In this document: piece after piece, positions 53,181 through 61,848 of the stretch | Position numbering within the stretch: position 1 is the first letter of the stretch | How the letters are laid out: every line of letters starts with the position of its first letter | Origin: Mucilaginibacter flavidus | Lineage (GTDB): Bacteria > Bacteroidota > Bacteroidia > Sphingobacteriales > Sphingobacteriaceae | NCBI RefSeq assembly: GCF_024055575.1 | Contig: NZ_JAMXOE010000003.1 | Span: forward strand, 1-64,000 | Direction of reading: 5' to 3' | Length of the DNA stretch: 64,000 bases | Translations under genes and position numbers: made by a program | Notes under the pieces: model-generated | The model's input: the letters and a program-made list of their open reading frames with translations, nothing else | What the model was told of the DNA's origin: nothing | Databases searched by the model: none

Positions 53181-54629
53181 CTAACTCACCCCGGCAATCC
53201 CTTTTAATGCCGAAATAGACGGAAGCAGAAAATAGGCTGTCCCCCTGGTAACAACAAATTGCGGCAAGCCCGGATTGGCGCTTGCAGGGTCGGGCACAAC
53301 CACCGGTGTACCATCTGCCATTGGAATGGTAAACGCGGGGTTCATATTGCTCGGTACCGGGCTTGTCGGCCGGTTGGCTATCAACCCATCCTGCGGTGTT
53401 GGCGATTTCGGGTAAACCGGGCTAAAATTATTCATATTTATCCAGCCATAAAGCGTTTCAAATTGGGCGTTGATATCGCCGCAAAGAAATAAGCCGATCA
53501 GGCCACGATCATCGCTGGCATTGTACTCATGCAGGGGGGCGCCGTAAGCTACGCCACGCCTTATTATACGGGGAACAATTGTAGAACCTGCCACTTTAAC
53601 ACCCTCATCGCGCGGGTTAGCTACCCTGGTATGTGCCGAAAACGGGCATTTTAATCCCTGCATATCGGTAGCTTTGTAACCAAATTCAGTGGCCTTTGAG
53701 GTGCTGTGCTGCGGTTCATCCGGCGACAAAACTAACGGTGAACCGTTGCGCCAGCGGCCGTTCAATTTGGCGGCCAGCCATTCAACCGTATAATCTTTTG
53801 GTTTGCCTATGATCGGGGCCACCCTTTCGGCCTCCGTTTCCAAAAAGCCGTCGAATGTTGCAACATCCTGGTAAAGCACCCGGAAGGCATTGTAACAGCC
53901 ATTATTAGCGAAAACGCCTTCGGGGCCTGTAATTGGCCCGGGTATAGGCGCAGGCAGCTGGCTGTATCCAATTAAAAAATTGTTAAGGTCGGCCTGGTCA
54001 GTACCTGTAGGATTATCATCCAGGTCAGGCTCATCTATCGAATCCCGGTAGCGAAAATGGATGTAATCCGACGGAATCATGGGGTATTGCTCCAGGCGAC
54101 CGGTTGGGCTGTTTAATGGCAGCAGTTCTGTGACTGCGCCATTGCTGCCATTTGCAGCCGCTGTTATTATGTCGGTAATATTTGTCTGCGCATCAGGATT
54201 CATTGCGTAGGCATGTACCACGCAATGGATAGCCGTATTTGCAAATTTTTGGTTCCACCACATGTTAGGAGCTCCGGCCCCGTAGTCCATCAGCGACTGT
54301 TGGGCGGCTTTGCTGCTCCAGGGCCCCGTGTAAAAAGTAAAAGGGAAGGCTGTAATATTGAGGTCGGGCCGTACTATAGTAATGCCCCCGGCAGTAAGGC
54401 CAATGTTTAGCATTATTTCGGGCTTAACTGCGCCCCAGTCTTCTGCGTTTCTGAGGTACGGCATTAGTGCCTTAAAAAAGCTGCTGATATTGGGCAGGTC
54501 GGCCGGTGCTGAACTGAACTGGTACAGCATGTGTACCGAGCAGGGGTGGGTGTAACCGCGAATGATGAGCCCCTGGATATCGGCAAGATCTGGCTGTGTT
54601 GGCGGCGTTGTTGATTCGGAATATTGCAT
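53181..54629 (-). CDS. DyP-type heme peroxidase
   Basis: 482 residues. LADIQGLIIRGYTH opens the family N-terminal domain. The distal acid is likely Asp196 in HFRYRDSIDEP (family GxxDG, here RDS), the proximal heme ligand is His333 in KCPFSAHTRVANPRD, and the distal Arg lies in RIIRRGVAYG. DyP enzymes oxidise dyes, lignin-like phenolics or other organics with peroxide. There is no signal peptide and no encapsulin gene nearby, so it is probably cytosolic. It is preceded by a companion gene and an internal terminator-like hairpin. Confidence 0.85.
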   Translation of the reverse strand: MQYSESTTPPTQPDLADIQGLIIRGYTHPCSVHMLYQFSSAPADLPNISSFFKALMPYLRNAEDWGAVKPEIMLNIGLTAGGITIVRPDLNITAFPFTFYTGPWSSKAAQQSLMDYGAGAPNMWWNQKFANTAIHCVVHAYAMNPDAQTNITDIITAAANGSNGAVTELLPLNSPTGRLEQYPMIPSDYIHFRYRDSIDEPDLDDNPTGTDQADLNNFLIGYSQLPAPIPGPITGPEGVFANNGCYNAFRVLYQDVATFDGFLETEAERVAPIIGKPKDYTVEWLAAKLNGRWRNGSPLVLSPDEPQHSTSKATEFGYKATDMQGLKCPFSAHTRVANPRDEGVKVAGSTIVPRIIRRGVAYGAPLHEYNASDDRGLIGLFLCGDINAQFETLYGWINMNNFSPVYPKSPTPQDGLIANRPTSPVPSNMNPAFTIPMADGTPVVVPDPASANPGLPQFVVTRGTAYFLLPSISALKGIAGVS

Positions 54630-54652
54630 GATGGATAAGGTTTTAGGAGGTT

Positions 54653-54677
54653 AAAAAAGAGCCGGGTAAAACCCGGC
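54653..54677 (-). terminator. rho-independent terminator between DyP companion and DyP
   Basis: Read leftward, GCCGGG and CCCGGC (54677-54661) form a perfect stem with a TTTTA loop, followed by TCTTTTTT. It comes 25 bases after the companion stop and 24 bases before the DyP start, so much transcription may stop there. Confidence 0.8.
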
Positions 54678-54701
54678 CCTTCTACTTTTTATGGATGGGT
54701 A

Positions 54702-55166
54702 TTATGAATTAGGCGGAAATGCTTCGGTTATTTGCTCAACCGATTGAGGGTAGGCATAATAAAGATCGGCTGGTTCGCTTAAATTATTAGCCAGTATAAA
54801 GTTTGAGAAAATTGTATAAGTAATGGTTGACGGGTCATCGGGATTAAACCCGGCGGGTGGATTAAGGGCTATTGTAGCCAGGGTAATAAATGCCGTTTTA
54901 ACGCCGCCACCCGGTTCATCCCAAAAGGCTTGCAGGTACGAGTTCATGTTGCCATCAAATTCTGTTATTACCAATACCCCTAAAATTCCAGCGGCATTGG
55001 TGTTAGGCACCAGCGCTATCCGGGCGTAATGAACTATCGCCATGGCATCAAGATTTGCCTTGGTGGTAGGATTGTTAAAGTACTGGTACATGTTTTGGGC
55101 TGTTTCCTGTGCGCTGGCAGTTTGCAGGATAGGCACATACAGGGTTAGTGGATTTACGTTTTGCAT
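54702..55166 (-). CDS. DyP-associated small protein
   Basis: 154 residues, no signal peptide. The central AMAIVHYARIALVPNTNA and LVITEFDGNMNSYLQAFWDE resemble the ferredoxin-like half-domains found fused to or next to some DyP peroxidases, where a YDGDLDxYL-like motif recurs. No heme ligand is evident. Its gene is directly upstream of DyP on the same strand, so it is probably a partner or regulator. Function inferred from proximity. Confidence 0.65.
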   Translation of the reverse strand: MQNVNPLTLYVPILQTASAQETAQNMYQYFNNPTTKANLDAMAIVHYARIALVPNTNAAGILGVLVITEFDGNMNSYLQAFWDEPGGGVKTAFITLATIALNPPAGFNPDDPSTITYTIFSNFILANNLSEPADLYYAYPQSVEQITEAFPPNS

Positions 55167-55483
55167 GATAAGGTTTGTTTTTTTGCCTACTCTTTGATCC
55201 CGTTTTCGGCACCCCGGGTTGTTTTATATTTTATAATAAAGCCGCTCCGGAAATTGTAAATACCGGCGACAGTTTATATTTAAATAAAAAAATAAATTAT
55301 GGCTATTGTTGTTTTTCTAATTGTGTAAAGGTTAGGTAGTAGTGGTTAACTATCACCAAATATAGATAAATAAGTTTCGTATTTCCTACTAAAAAAAGCG
55401 GGCGCAACAAAATTAATTTGCTGCGGCCGTTTGCTGCTTTAGAATTGTTTAGGCTGGTATTTTATTCGCCCCAAAACTTGTTT
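55167..55483. other. 317-base intergenic region
   Basis: AT-rich sequence upstream of the DyP companion, with no credible gene. A GC-rich stretch near 55408-55437 (GCGGGCGCAAC and TTGCTGCGGCCG) can fold, and may be the end signal of the hydrolase remnant. Confidence 0.45.
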
Positions 55484-55720
55484 TCAAGGTCCTCGTTTGC
55501 CGTAAAAACTCGGGCAACTGGCGTTTTTGTCGCCGTGCAACAGCAACACAGGTATGCTTATTTGTTTTAGCTCTTCGAGTTGGTTAGTTCTGTAGCAGGT
55601 GTTCCTCATTTCAACTGCGGCCCGTGATGATGCCTGCGTGGTAATTTCCTCAGCCCAGCTTTCATCGCCCGAGCAGGCTTTGCAAACACTAAACCATGGG
55701 CGAGAATAAAATTGAGCCAA
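55484..55720 (-). pseudogene. alpha/beta-hydrolase C-terminal remnant
   Basis: 78 residues, only the last third of an alpha/beta hydrolase. SWAEEITTQASSRAAVEMRN is cap-domain-like, and LKQISIPVLLLHGDKNASCP is the strand holding the acid (usually HGxxD). After that the frame leaves the family (SFYGKRGP), and the nucleophile half is absent. The remnant begins inside the palindromic element at 55713-55842, which may mark the deletion edge. Surely non-functional. Confidence 0.7.
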
Positions 55721-55842
55721 GAATCAAGAATCAAGAGCCAGGAGTCAAGATAGAAAGTGAGGTGGAGGGGAATGGACAAGGATGAACAACAAACGAAAAT
55801 AATTCTTACGTCTTGGCTCTTGATTCTTGACTCTTGGTTCTC
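55713..55842. repeat. palindromic element, family 2, copy B
   Basis: Left arm GAGCCAAGAATCAAGAATC, then AAGAGCC (55714-55739), GGAGTCAAGA. Right arm TCTTGGCTCTTGATTC and TTGACTCTTGG (55811-55837). The arms pair over about 25 bases. Sequence matches the copy at 45572-45698. Located just before the UMF1 transporter gene. Confidence 0.8.
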
Positions 55843-55876
55843 TTCTCCCTAAATTTTATATATTTTTAGCGCCTGA

Positions 55877-57205
55877 ATGGAAGAGAAAAATAATAAGAAA
55901 ACCATCTGGGCATGGTGCATGTTCGATTGGGCCAATCAATCGTACAATATGGTTATCACATCAACTATATTTCCGTCGTACTTTGTTGCGGTAACTGCGA
56001 ATGCTAAAAACGGCAACATGGTAACTTTTTTTGGGCATAAATATGTAAATACGGTACTTTCAACTTACGTATTGGGCTTATCGTACTTAATTGTAGTGGC
56101 CATATTGCCCATACTTACGTCGATAGCCGATTACCGTGGCAACAAAAAAATATACCTGCAAATGTTTACGTGGGTAGGTAGTTTGGCCTGCGCCGGCCTT
56201 TTCTTTTTCGAAAAAAACAGTCCGCTCGAGATTCCGATGATTTGCTTTGGCCTGGCTTCAATAGGTTACTGTGGAGGGTTCGTGTTTTACAACTCTTATC
56301 TTCCCCAAATTGCTACTATTGATCAGCAGGATGCCGTTAGCGCTAAGGGATTCATATACGGCTTTATTGGCAGTGTGGTAATGCAGCTGATTTGCCTGGT
56401 GGTTATACTGCAGCCAACGTGGTTTGGTATTACCGAGGTGGAATGGTTACCGGCGCGAATATCATTTTTGCTGGTGTTTTTTTGGTGGATAGGGTTTGCC
56501 ATTATCCCCTTTAGACGATTACCCAAGGGCACCCCGAATGCGGGCTCTCATAACTATAATGTTTTAACCGGCGGATTTAAAGAACTTGCAAAAGTGTTTG
56601 GTAAAATAAAAAAGATGCCGCTGCTGAAACGCTTTTTATCTGCATTCTTTTTTTATTCAGTGGGTGTACAAACCATTATGTTGGTGGCTGCCAACTTCGC
56701 AGCTAAGGAACTTCATATACCCGAAACTAATCTTATTGCAACTCTATTAGGTATACAGCTTTTGGCAGTCGTGGGTGCCCTCGTTACCTCAAAATCATCT
56801 GCCAGGTATGGTAATGTAAAAACACTTATTGGTTTGGTCACCGTTTGGACGATATCCTGCTGTTGCGTTTATTTTGTAACCAATGCCAACCAGTTCTATA
56901 TAGCAGCCTTTGTTATCGGCCTGGTATTAGGAGGCGTGCAATCGTTATCACGGTCAACCTATTCAAAATACCTGCCTGAGAACATTCCTGATACAGCATC
57001 CTATTTTAGTTTTTACGATGTTACCGAGAAAATATCGATAGTAGTGGGCTTATTTTGCTTCGCTTTTGTTGAAGCCCATACCAGTACAATGCGTAACTCG
57101 GCCCTGGCGCTTGATTGCTTTTTTGCGGTAGGTTTATTTTTATTGGTGGCATTGATGCTTGCCGAAAAAAGAACACCCAAGGCTGATATTGAGGTACCGG
57201 TTTAA
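55877..57205 (+). CDS. MFS transporter, UMF1/Atg22-like
   Basis: 442 residues with about 12 hydrophobic spans. The N-terminus KKTIWAWCMFDWANQSYN is the UMF1 family hallmark. FIYGFIGSVVMQLICL and GVQSLSRSTYSKYLPE also fit. UMF1 proteins are often vacuolar or cytoplasmic-membrane effluxers, possibly of amino acids; the substrate is unknown here. The next gene starts 17 bases after, so they are likely cotranscribed. Confidence 0.9.
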   Translation: MEEKNNKKTIWAWCMFDWANQSYNMVITSTIFPSYFVAVTANAKNGNMVTFFGHKYVNTVLSTYVLGLSYLIVVAILPILTSIADYRGNKKIYLQMFTWVGSLACAGLFFFEKNSPLEIPMICFGLASIGYCGGFVFYNSYLPQIATIDQQDAVSAKGFIYGFIGSVVMQLICLVVILQPTWFGITEVEWLPARISFLLVFFWWIGFAIIPFRRLPKGTPNAGSHNYNVLTGGFKELAKVFGKIKKMPLLKRFLSAFFFYSVGVQTIMLVAANFAAKELHIPETNLIATLLGIQLLAVVGALVTSKSSARYGNVKTLIGLVTVWTISCCCVYFVTNANQFYIAAFVIGLVLGGVQSLSRSTYSKYLPENIPDTASYFSFYDVTEKISIVVGLFCFAFVEAHTSTMRNSALALDCFFAVGLFLLVALMLAEKRTPKADIEVPV

Positions 57206-57222
57206 CTTTTTAATACACAATC

Positions 57223-57717
57223 ATGGAAAACAGAACCGCCGCTTACTGGATAACCCACCTGCAACTACAACCGCACCCGGAAGGTGGCTTCTATAAAGAA
57301 GTTTTTCGTTCCGGAACTGAAGTAATGCGGCCGCCATCATTGCTCCCAAAAAAAGCCTGTACTTCTATTTATTATTTACTGGAAGGTGCCGATTTTTCCG
57401 GTTTCCACCGCATTGCATCAGATGAGATCTGGTATTTTCACAAAGGGTCGCCTTTACATATTCATGTTATTGATGAAAATGGGGAATATGTGATAAACGA
57501 ACTTACCGATGAACCTACCGGCAACCTATCAGTTGTTGTAAAAGCAGGCTTATGGTTTGCTGCCGAAATACCCTCGAAAACCGATTTTACCCTGGTAAGC
57601 TGCGCAGTAGCACCCGGATTTGAATTCGATGAATTTGAAATGGGCGGAAAAGGCCGGTTAACGGGTTTATACCCGGAACATACATCAATTTTTGACAGGC
57701 TGTGCCGTGCTGAATAG
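57223..57717 (+). CDS. cupin superfamily protein, DUF985
   Basis: 164 residues, the normal DUF985 length. WITHLQLQPHPEGGFYKEVF is the family opening, TSIYYLLEGADFSGFHRI and DEIWYFHKGSPL follow as the cupin strands, and APGFEFDEFEMG ends it. The His positions in PHPEGGF and SGFHRI fit a metal site. Activity unknown. It lies 17 bases past the UMF1 gene. Confidence 0.88.
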   Translation: MENRTAAYWITHLQLQPHPEGGFYKEVFRSGTEVMRPPSLLPKKACTSIYYLLEGADFSGFHRIASDEIWYFHKGSPLHIHVIDENGEYVINELTDEPTGNLSVVVKAGLWFAAEIPSKTDFTLVSCAVAPGFEFDEFEMGGKGRLTGLYPEHTSIFDRLCRAE

Positions 57718-57736
57718 AAAAATTAGATACTTTCAC

Positions 57737-57769
57737 TTTGTTAATTTGCTTAGCTTTACATCATATTTG
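57737..57769 (+). promoter_or_regulatory. predicted promoter of the DinB-like gene
   Basis: TTTG at 57737-57740 and CATATTTG at 57762-57769 are separated by 21 bases. The second is one mismatch from TAnnTTTG. The predicted start is about 45 bases before ATG 57820. Confidence 0.45.
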
Positions 57770-57819
57770 CCGCAAATACTATAAACATTATCGCTAACCA
57801 ATCAATAAAACTTTAAACC

Positions 57820-58347
57820 ATGAAAAAATTATCATTAGTACTAACCCTGCTGGTAACGTTTGCCTGCAGTTCAGTTTATGCCCAATTTACACAGGCACAG
57901 CTTGTGGGCGAATTTACACGGGCAAAAGCCTACACCAAAGCTTATCTTGATGCAATGCCCGAAGACGGATACGCATTTAAGCCAACGCCCGAAATGCGCA
58001 ATTTTGCACAGCAAATGCTGCATTTAGCGGATGCGAATTATTTTTTCTGCTCTACAGCAAGCGGTAAACCAAGCCCGCTTGGTAAAGGTGTATCGGTTGA
58101 AAAAACCGGCGCCCAAACAAAAGAAGCAACTACCAAAGCCGTTATGGACAGCTATGATTTTGCAATCGCTTCTTTACAGGGCGCGACAGATGCCCAACTG
58201 CAGACAACCACCAAGTTTGCAGGTAAGGATATGACCAATTTTAGCTTGTTCGGCAAAGGGTTCGAGCATCAAACCCATCACCGCGGACAAACTACAGTTT
58301 ACCTGCGTTTAAAAGGCGTTACGCCGCCACAGGAGATGTTATTTTAA
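57820..58347 (+). CDS. secreted DinB-family protein
   Basis: 175 residues. A signal peptide runs about 1-22 (ending SSVYAQ). The mature part is a four-helix DinB-like bundle with metal-type His residues in QMLHLADANYFF and FEHQTHHRGQTTVYLR. DinB proteins are metal-dependent, thiol-transferase-like folds of mostly unknown function. Secreted forms are common in Bacteroidota. Single gene between its own promoter and a strong terminator. Confidence 0.88.
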   Translation: MKKLSLVLTLLVTFACSSVYAQFTQAQLVGEFTRAKAYTKAYLDAMPEDGYAFKPTPEMRNFAQQMLHLADANYFFCSTASGKPSPLGKGVSVEKTGAQTKEATTKAVMDSYDFAIASLQGATDAQLQTTTKFAGKDMTNFSLFGKGFEHQTHHRGQTTVYLRLKGVTPPQEMLF

Positions 58348-58362
58348 ATTTGAACTAGACTT

Positions 58363-58405
58363 TATAAGAAAGCCCGGCTACGTAAAGCAGCCGGGCTTTC
58401 TTATA
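58363..58405. terminator. strong terminator, potentially bidirectional
   Basis: TATAAGAAAGCCCGGCT (58363-58379) pairs perfectly with AGCCGGGCTTTCTTATA (58389-58405) around a 9-base loop. T-rich sequence on the plus strand is within the stem, so it works in both directions. It lies 15 bases past the DinB stop. Confidence 0.85.
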
Positions 58406-58495
58406 TCCAGATGACAAAGTGAATATTTTTCTATACACAGCGACTGGCTCAATAAACAGCGAATTCTCTGATTTCTGACGTATTCCCCAGCCCTT

Positions 58496-58527
58496 CCCGG
58501 CAAAAAAATAATGCCGGGCCGTTTTTT
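58496..58527 (+). terminator. rho-independent terminator without an obvious gene
   Basis: CCCGGCA (58496-58502) and TGCCGGG (58512-58518) pair perfectly, followed after CCG by a run of six T. The 58406-58495 stretch upstream has no convincing gene, so this could end a small RNA. Confidence 0.6.
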
Positions 58528-58602
58528 GAATTTTTGACGCTCAAGCACCGGCAATGGCACAATGTTAGCATTGTACCAAACAACAACTAAACAATATAAC
58601 CT

Positions 58603-58734
58603 ATGAAAACTTCAACAAAAACCACCGTAATATTAAAAGCAATAGACCTTGAGTTAAAAGCATTATTGCAGAAGGACCTTGAGATTTTTAAAATGCAGCG
58701 CACCAAACAGGCTCCCATAAAACAGGCGGCCTGA
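58603..58734 (+). CDS. 43-residue basic peptide, unknown function
   Basis: 43 residues: MKTSTKTTVILKAIDLEL, a helix KALLQKDLEIFKM, and a basic tail RTKQAPIKQAA. It is soluble, with no signal peptide. No family is recognised. It starts cleanly, is preceded by a terminator, and is followed after 24 bases by a strong terminator, which together support a real short gene. A perfect inverted repeat ACAATG...CATTGT lies at 58560-58575 upstream. Confidence 0.55.
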   Translation: MKTSTKTTVILKAIDLELKALLQKDLEIFKMQRTKQAPIKQAA

Positions 58735-58758
58735 CCATCATATACATCTACCTATGCG

Positions 58759-58786
58759 AAAAGAGTTCCTGTGGAACTCTTTTTTG
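58759..58786 (+). terminator. rho-independent terminator
   Basis: AAAAGAGTTCC (58759-58769), TGT loop, GGAACTCTTTT (58773-58783), then more T. Perfect 11-bp stem. It ends the 43-residue gene and excludes a start at 58771 for the next gene. Confidence 0.88.
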
Positions 58787-58869
58787 TTTTAAAGGATTTT
58801 TGCCACGCGCAGCATCGGTATAAAAGTCAAAATATTTTTATATTTATACCACCACTAACAATTATCGCC

Positions 58870-59853
58870 GTGAAAAAAATATTACTTTTTGCCTTCTTAA
58901 TCTATAGCACCTGGGCTACCGCCCAGCCAAAGCTGCTGGTTGCCGTTCAGCAATACCGCGATTCGGTGGTGATGTTTAATTTAAACAACAACATAAAAAC
59001 CGGGCAGGTGCGAATCGGCTTTAAACCGCACGAAATAACATATGATGCCGCCACCAAAAAGTGTTTTGTAAGCAATTTTGGGTTGGAGGATTACGATTTA
59101 AAAATCGGTCATACCGGCAATATTATAAGTGTGATTGATCCTTTTGCGGGCAAGGTGGTTAAAGATATTTATACCGGTGCAGATACCAGTATTCACAATG
59201 GTCCGCATGGTATAAAAGAAAGGCCCGGCAAATACAGTGAGCTTTTTGTTAATACGGAAATAGGGGGCGACACGATGCACGTGTTCAACACCAAAGGCTA
59301 CAAATTAAAAAGAACATTTGCGTTGCCCAAAGGGGCCCACAATTTTACATTTTCGGCTGATGGAAAAACTTTATGGCTGATGGCTGGTCAAAACGGAGTT
59401 TACAGCCTTAATCCCGAAACCGGCGCCGAACTGCAGCATACACCGCTGACATCGCCGGTGCGAGGCCTGCTTGTGGCAAAAGACTGGATAATCGCGTCCT
59501 GTAAAAACGAAATATATTTACTCTCAAAAACAGATTTATCCATAGTAAAACATTTCGATAACCTGCAGCTTAAGGTTGGACTAATATTATACTCAAATAT
59601 CACCGATGACCAAAAATACATCCTGGCCCCCGCGCCGTTCGATAGCCTGGTCTTAGTGATAGATGTTGCCACAGCTCAGGTGATACACCGCATAAAAACA
59701 GGTGATACGCCTATAAATGTACAGGTTGACGGCACCAAGGCCTATGTTTCGCACGCCAAAGACGATTATATTGCTACTATCGACTTGAATAATTTTACGT
59801 CTTCAAAAATATTGAAGGCATTTGGAACGAATGGGTTGATGGTGATAAAATAG
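58870..59853 (+). CDS. secreted YncE-like beta-propeller protein
   Basis: 327 residues. A signal peptide runs about 1-18 (KKILLFAFLIYSTWATAQ). Seven-bladed propeller repeats are visible, e.g. FKPHEITYDAATKKCFVSNF, GAHNFTFSADGKTLWLM and TPINVQVDGTKAYVSH. YncE-like proteins are periplasmic and bind ligands or act as scaffolds. GTG 58870 is chosen because it begins the signal peptide; longer in-frame starts cross a terminator. Ligand unknown. Confidence 0.85.
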   Translation: MKKILLFAFLIYSTWATAQPKLLVAVQQYRDSVVMFNLNNNIKTGQVRIGFKPHEITYDAATKKCFVSNFGLEDYDLKIGHTGNIISVIDPFAGKVVKDIYTGADTSIHNGPHGIKERPGKYSELFVNTEIGGDTMHVFNTKGYKLKRTFALPKGAHNFTFSADGKTLWLMAGQNGVYSLNPETGAELQHTPLTSPVRGLLVAKDWIIASCKNEIYLLSKTDLSIVKHFDNLQLKVGLILYSNITDDQKYILAPAPFDSLVLVIDVATAQVIHRIKTGDTPINVQVDGTKAYVSHAKDDYIATIDLNNFTSSKILKAFGTNGLMVIK

Positions 59854-59866
59854 AGGCGGCTTTTTT

Positions 59867-59970
59867 AACCACAGAGGCCGCTGAGAAGCCACAGAGAAAA
59901 CTGAGCCTGTCAATTCAATAAAATATTTGGCTCTGCGACCTCTGCGTTTTCCCTCTGTATCTCCGTGGTA
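59867..59970. repeat. imperfect palindromic element, family 1, copy B
   Basis: Outer arms AACCACAGAGG (59867-59877) and CTCCGTGGT (59961-59969). Inner arms CACAGAGAAAACTGAG and CTCTGCGACCTCTGCG. The centre GAGCCTGTCAATT matches copy A at 5970-6069. Follows the YncE-like gene. Confidence 0.8.
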
Positions 59971-60290
59971 AAATTAATCAACATATCAAACTCCTGATAA
60001 AAAAGTAAAGCAGGCTTGGCCTTGCGCTATACCTGCTTTGTAATTAACTACTAACCGACAGTTAAAAAATCCTGTAAATTAGTTTAAAATATAATAAATA
60101 TACATTTAATATAATAAATGTATTAATAGTTAATTATAGATGTAAATGAGTTGTTCTCAGCCTGTAAAATCAATAAAAACCATCAAACACTTTTGTCACA
60201 ATATTTAAATATTAGGGTTATCGCAGGTATTTTTATTATTTTCGGAATGCCGTAAATTTTATAAAACCCATCCTTCAATCTGCCGGTAAT
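59971..60290. other. 320-base AT-rich gap before the GH20 operon
   Basis: No gene. AAAGCAGG (60007-60014) pairs with CCTGCTTT (60032-60039), a modest hairpin. TACATTTA (60101-60108) and TAAATGTA (60115-60122) form a perfect 8-bp inverted repeat with a 6-base spacer, an operator-like site upstream of the amino-sugar operon. Confidence 0.5.
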
Positions 60291-61844
60291 ATGTTTAAAA
60301 AAGGCATTCTTATCTTTATTATTTCACTGGCTGCATGCTTTAAATTAAATGCGCAAAATAGCGCTGCAGCACCGAATCCATTTATGGTAAAAGGTTTCCA
60401 CATCGACCTGCGGATACAGGTTATGACTATGGATGCACTTAAAGCCTTTGCCTTAAAATTAAGCCGGCAGGGCATTAATACCATCATAATGGAATGGGAG
60501 GGTACCTATCCGTTCGAAAAGCACCCGCTTATCCCTAACAGGTACGCATACACTAAGAGCGAGGTTGCCTCGTTTATTAAATATTGTGCTGATTTAAAGA
60601 TAGATGTGATTCCGCTGCAGCAAAGTTTTGGCCACGTGGAGTACATTTTGCGGAATGAAAAATATAAAGACTTTCGCGAAGATCAAAAGGATTTCTCGCA
60701 GGTTTGTCCATTGCAAACCGATCTGGACAAGGCCTTATTTACCGATCTATACACTGAACTGGCAGCCACCCATCCCTCAAAATACATCCATATCGGCGGC
60801 GACGAAACCTATTTGCTTGGTCATGATGAACGCTGTAAGCTGAAGGCCGCTAAAGAGGGCAAATCAAAGCTGTATATCGACTACATAAAAACGCTTTGCG
60901 ATATCGTGATCAAACTTGGCAAAACGCCGGTGCTTTGGGCCGATATAGCTTTGAAATATCCCGATGCCATCAAGCTGCTGCCAAAACGCACGGTGTTTAT
61001 CGACTGGAACTATGGTTGGGATATGAACAACTTTGGCGATCACCAAAAATTGATGGCGAGTGGTTACGAGATCTGGGGCTCGCCGGCGTTACGTTCATCG
61101 CCCGATAATTATTTTTTAACCCAATGGGAAAAGCACTTTAAGAACATCCGCGACTTTGTTCCCGCCGCGGCAAAACTGGGCTATAAAGGTATTGTAATGA
61201 CGTCCTGGTCAACATCAGGACAGTATTCGGCAGTGTTTGAGTCGGAGGAACAATTGGCCGAGGTGTATGCTATACGGCATGTGTATCCGTTAAGCGGTTT
61301 TAATATCCTGGTTGATGCCTTTAACGAAAGTATAAACAAGGCCGGACCGTTGAATATAGATGAATTTATAGCTAAATATTGTAAAAATAAATATGGTTTT
61401 GATGCAGAGCAGTCGGCAAAGTTTTGGCAAGCCCTTAAAACTACACCCTATGAAATACGGAATGGTCGCGTACTTTCAAAACAACCGCTTACTATTAAAC
61501 AGGTTTTGGATAGTACCAAATCGGCACTCGATGTACTTTACCAGCTAACACCCGATGCAAATAAAAACGAGTTTGAGCATTACCGGCTCATGACCGGTAT
61601 CCGCGTAAATTATTTGCAGCTCGAATATATTTTGCAAAAGGCAAATGCCCCCGATTTTACAGGCGAAATGGTGCCGGGGATTTTACAGGAATTGCGAAAT
61701 TTAATGATGAGCGAAGATGTGGTTGATATGCACTTTACAGAGCTCAATAAAAACTTTCTCAATGCGTCAGAGCTGGAAGCCGAAAACAATTTGAGAAATT
61801 TGAGAACGCGGTTATTGTACGACCGTTTATCAAGAAAAAAATAA
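60291..61844 (+). CDS. GH20 beta-N-acetylhexosaminidase-like enzyme
   Basis: 517 residues. A signal peptide runs about 1-22 (ending FKLNAQN). The GH20 TIM barrel starts FHIDLRIQVMTMDALKAF, and the catalytic Asp171-Glu172 lie in YIHIGGDETYLLG. There is no separate N-terminal GH20b domain of usual length, so the enzyme is a reduced form. It probably cleaves N-acetylglucosaminides in the periplasm. NagA- and NagB-like genes follow within a few bases, giving a release-deacetylate-deaminate order. Confidence 0.87.
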   Translation: MFKKGILIFIISLAACFKLNAQNSAAAPNPFMVKGFHIDLRIQVMTMDALKAFALKLSRQGINTIIMEWEGTYPFEKHPLIPNRYAYTKSEVASFIKYCADLKIDVIPLQQSFGHVEYILRNEKYKDFREDQKDFSQVCPLQTDLDKALFTDLYTELAATHPSKYIHIGGDETYLLGHDERCKLKAAKEGKSKLYIDYIKTLCDIVIKLGKTPVLWADIALKYPDAIKLLPKRTVFIDWNYGWDMNNFGDHQKLMASGYEIWGSPALRSSPDNYFLTQWEKHFKNIRDFVPAAAKLGYKGIVMTSWSTSGQYSAVFESEEQLAEVYAIRHVYPLSGFNILVDAFNESINKAGPLNIDEFIAKYCKNKYGFDAEQSAKFWQALKTTPYEIRNGRVLSKQPLTIKQVLDSTKSALDVLYQLTPDANKNEFEHYRLMTGIRVNYLQLEYILQKANAPDFTGEMVPGILQELRNLMMSEDVVDMHFTELNKNFLNASELEAENNLRNLRTRLLYDRLSRKK

Positions 61845-61848
61845 TCGG

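Noticed and set aside
58771-58869. N-terminal extension of the YncE-like gene
   Set aside because: The extension starts in the terminator at 58759-58786; the signal peptide begins at GTG 58870.
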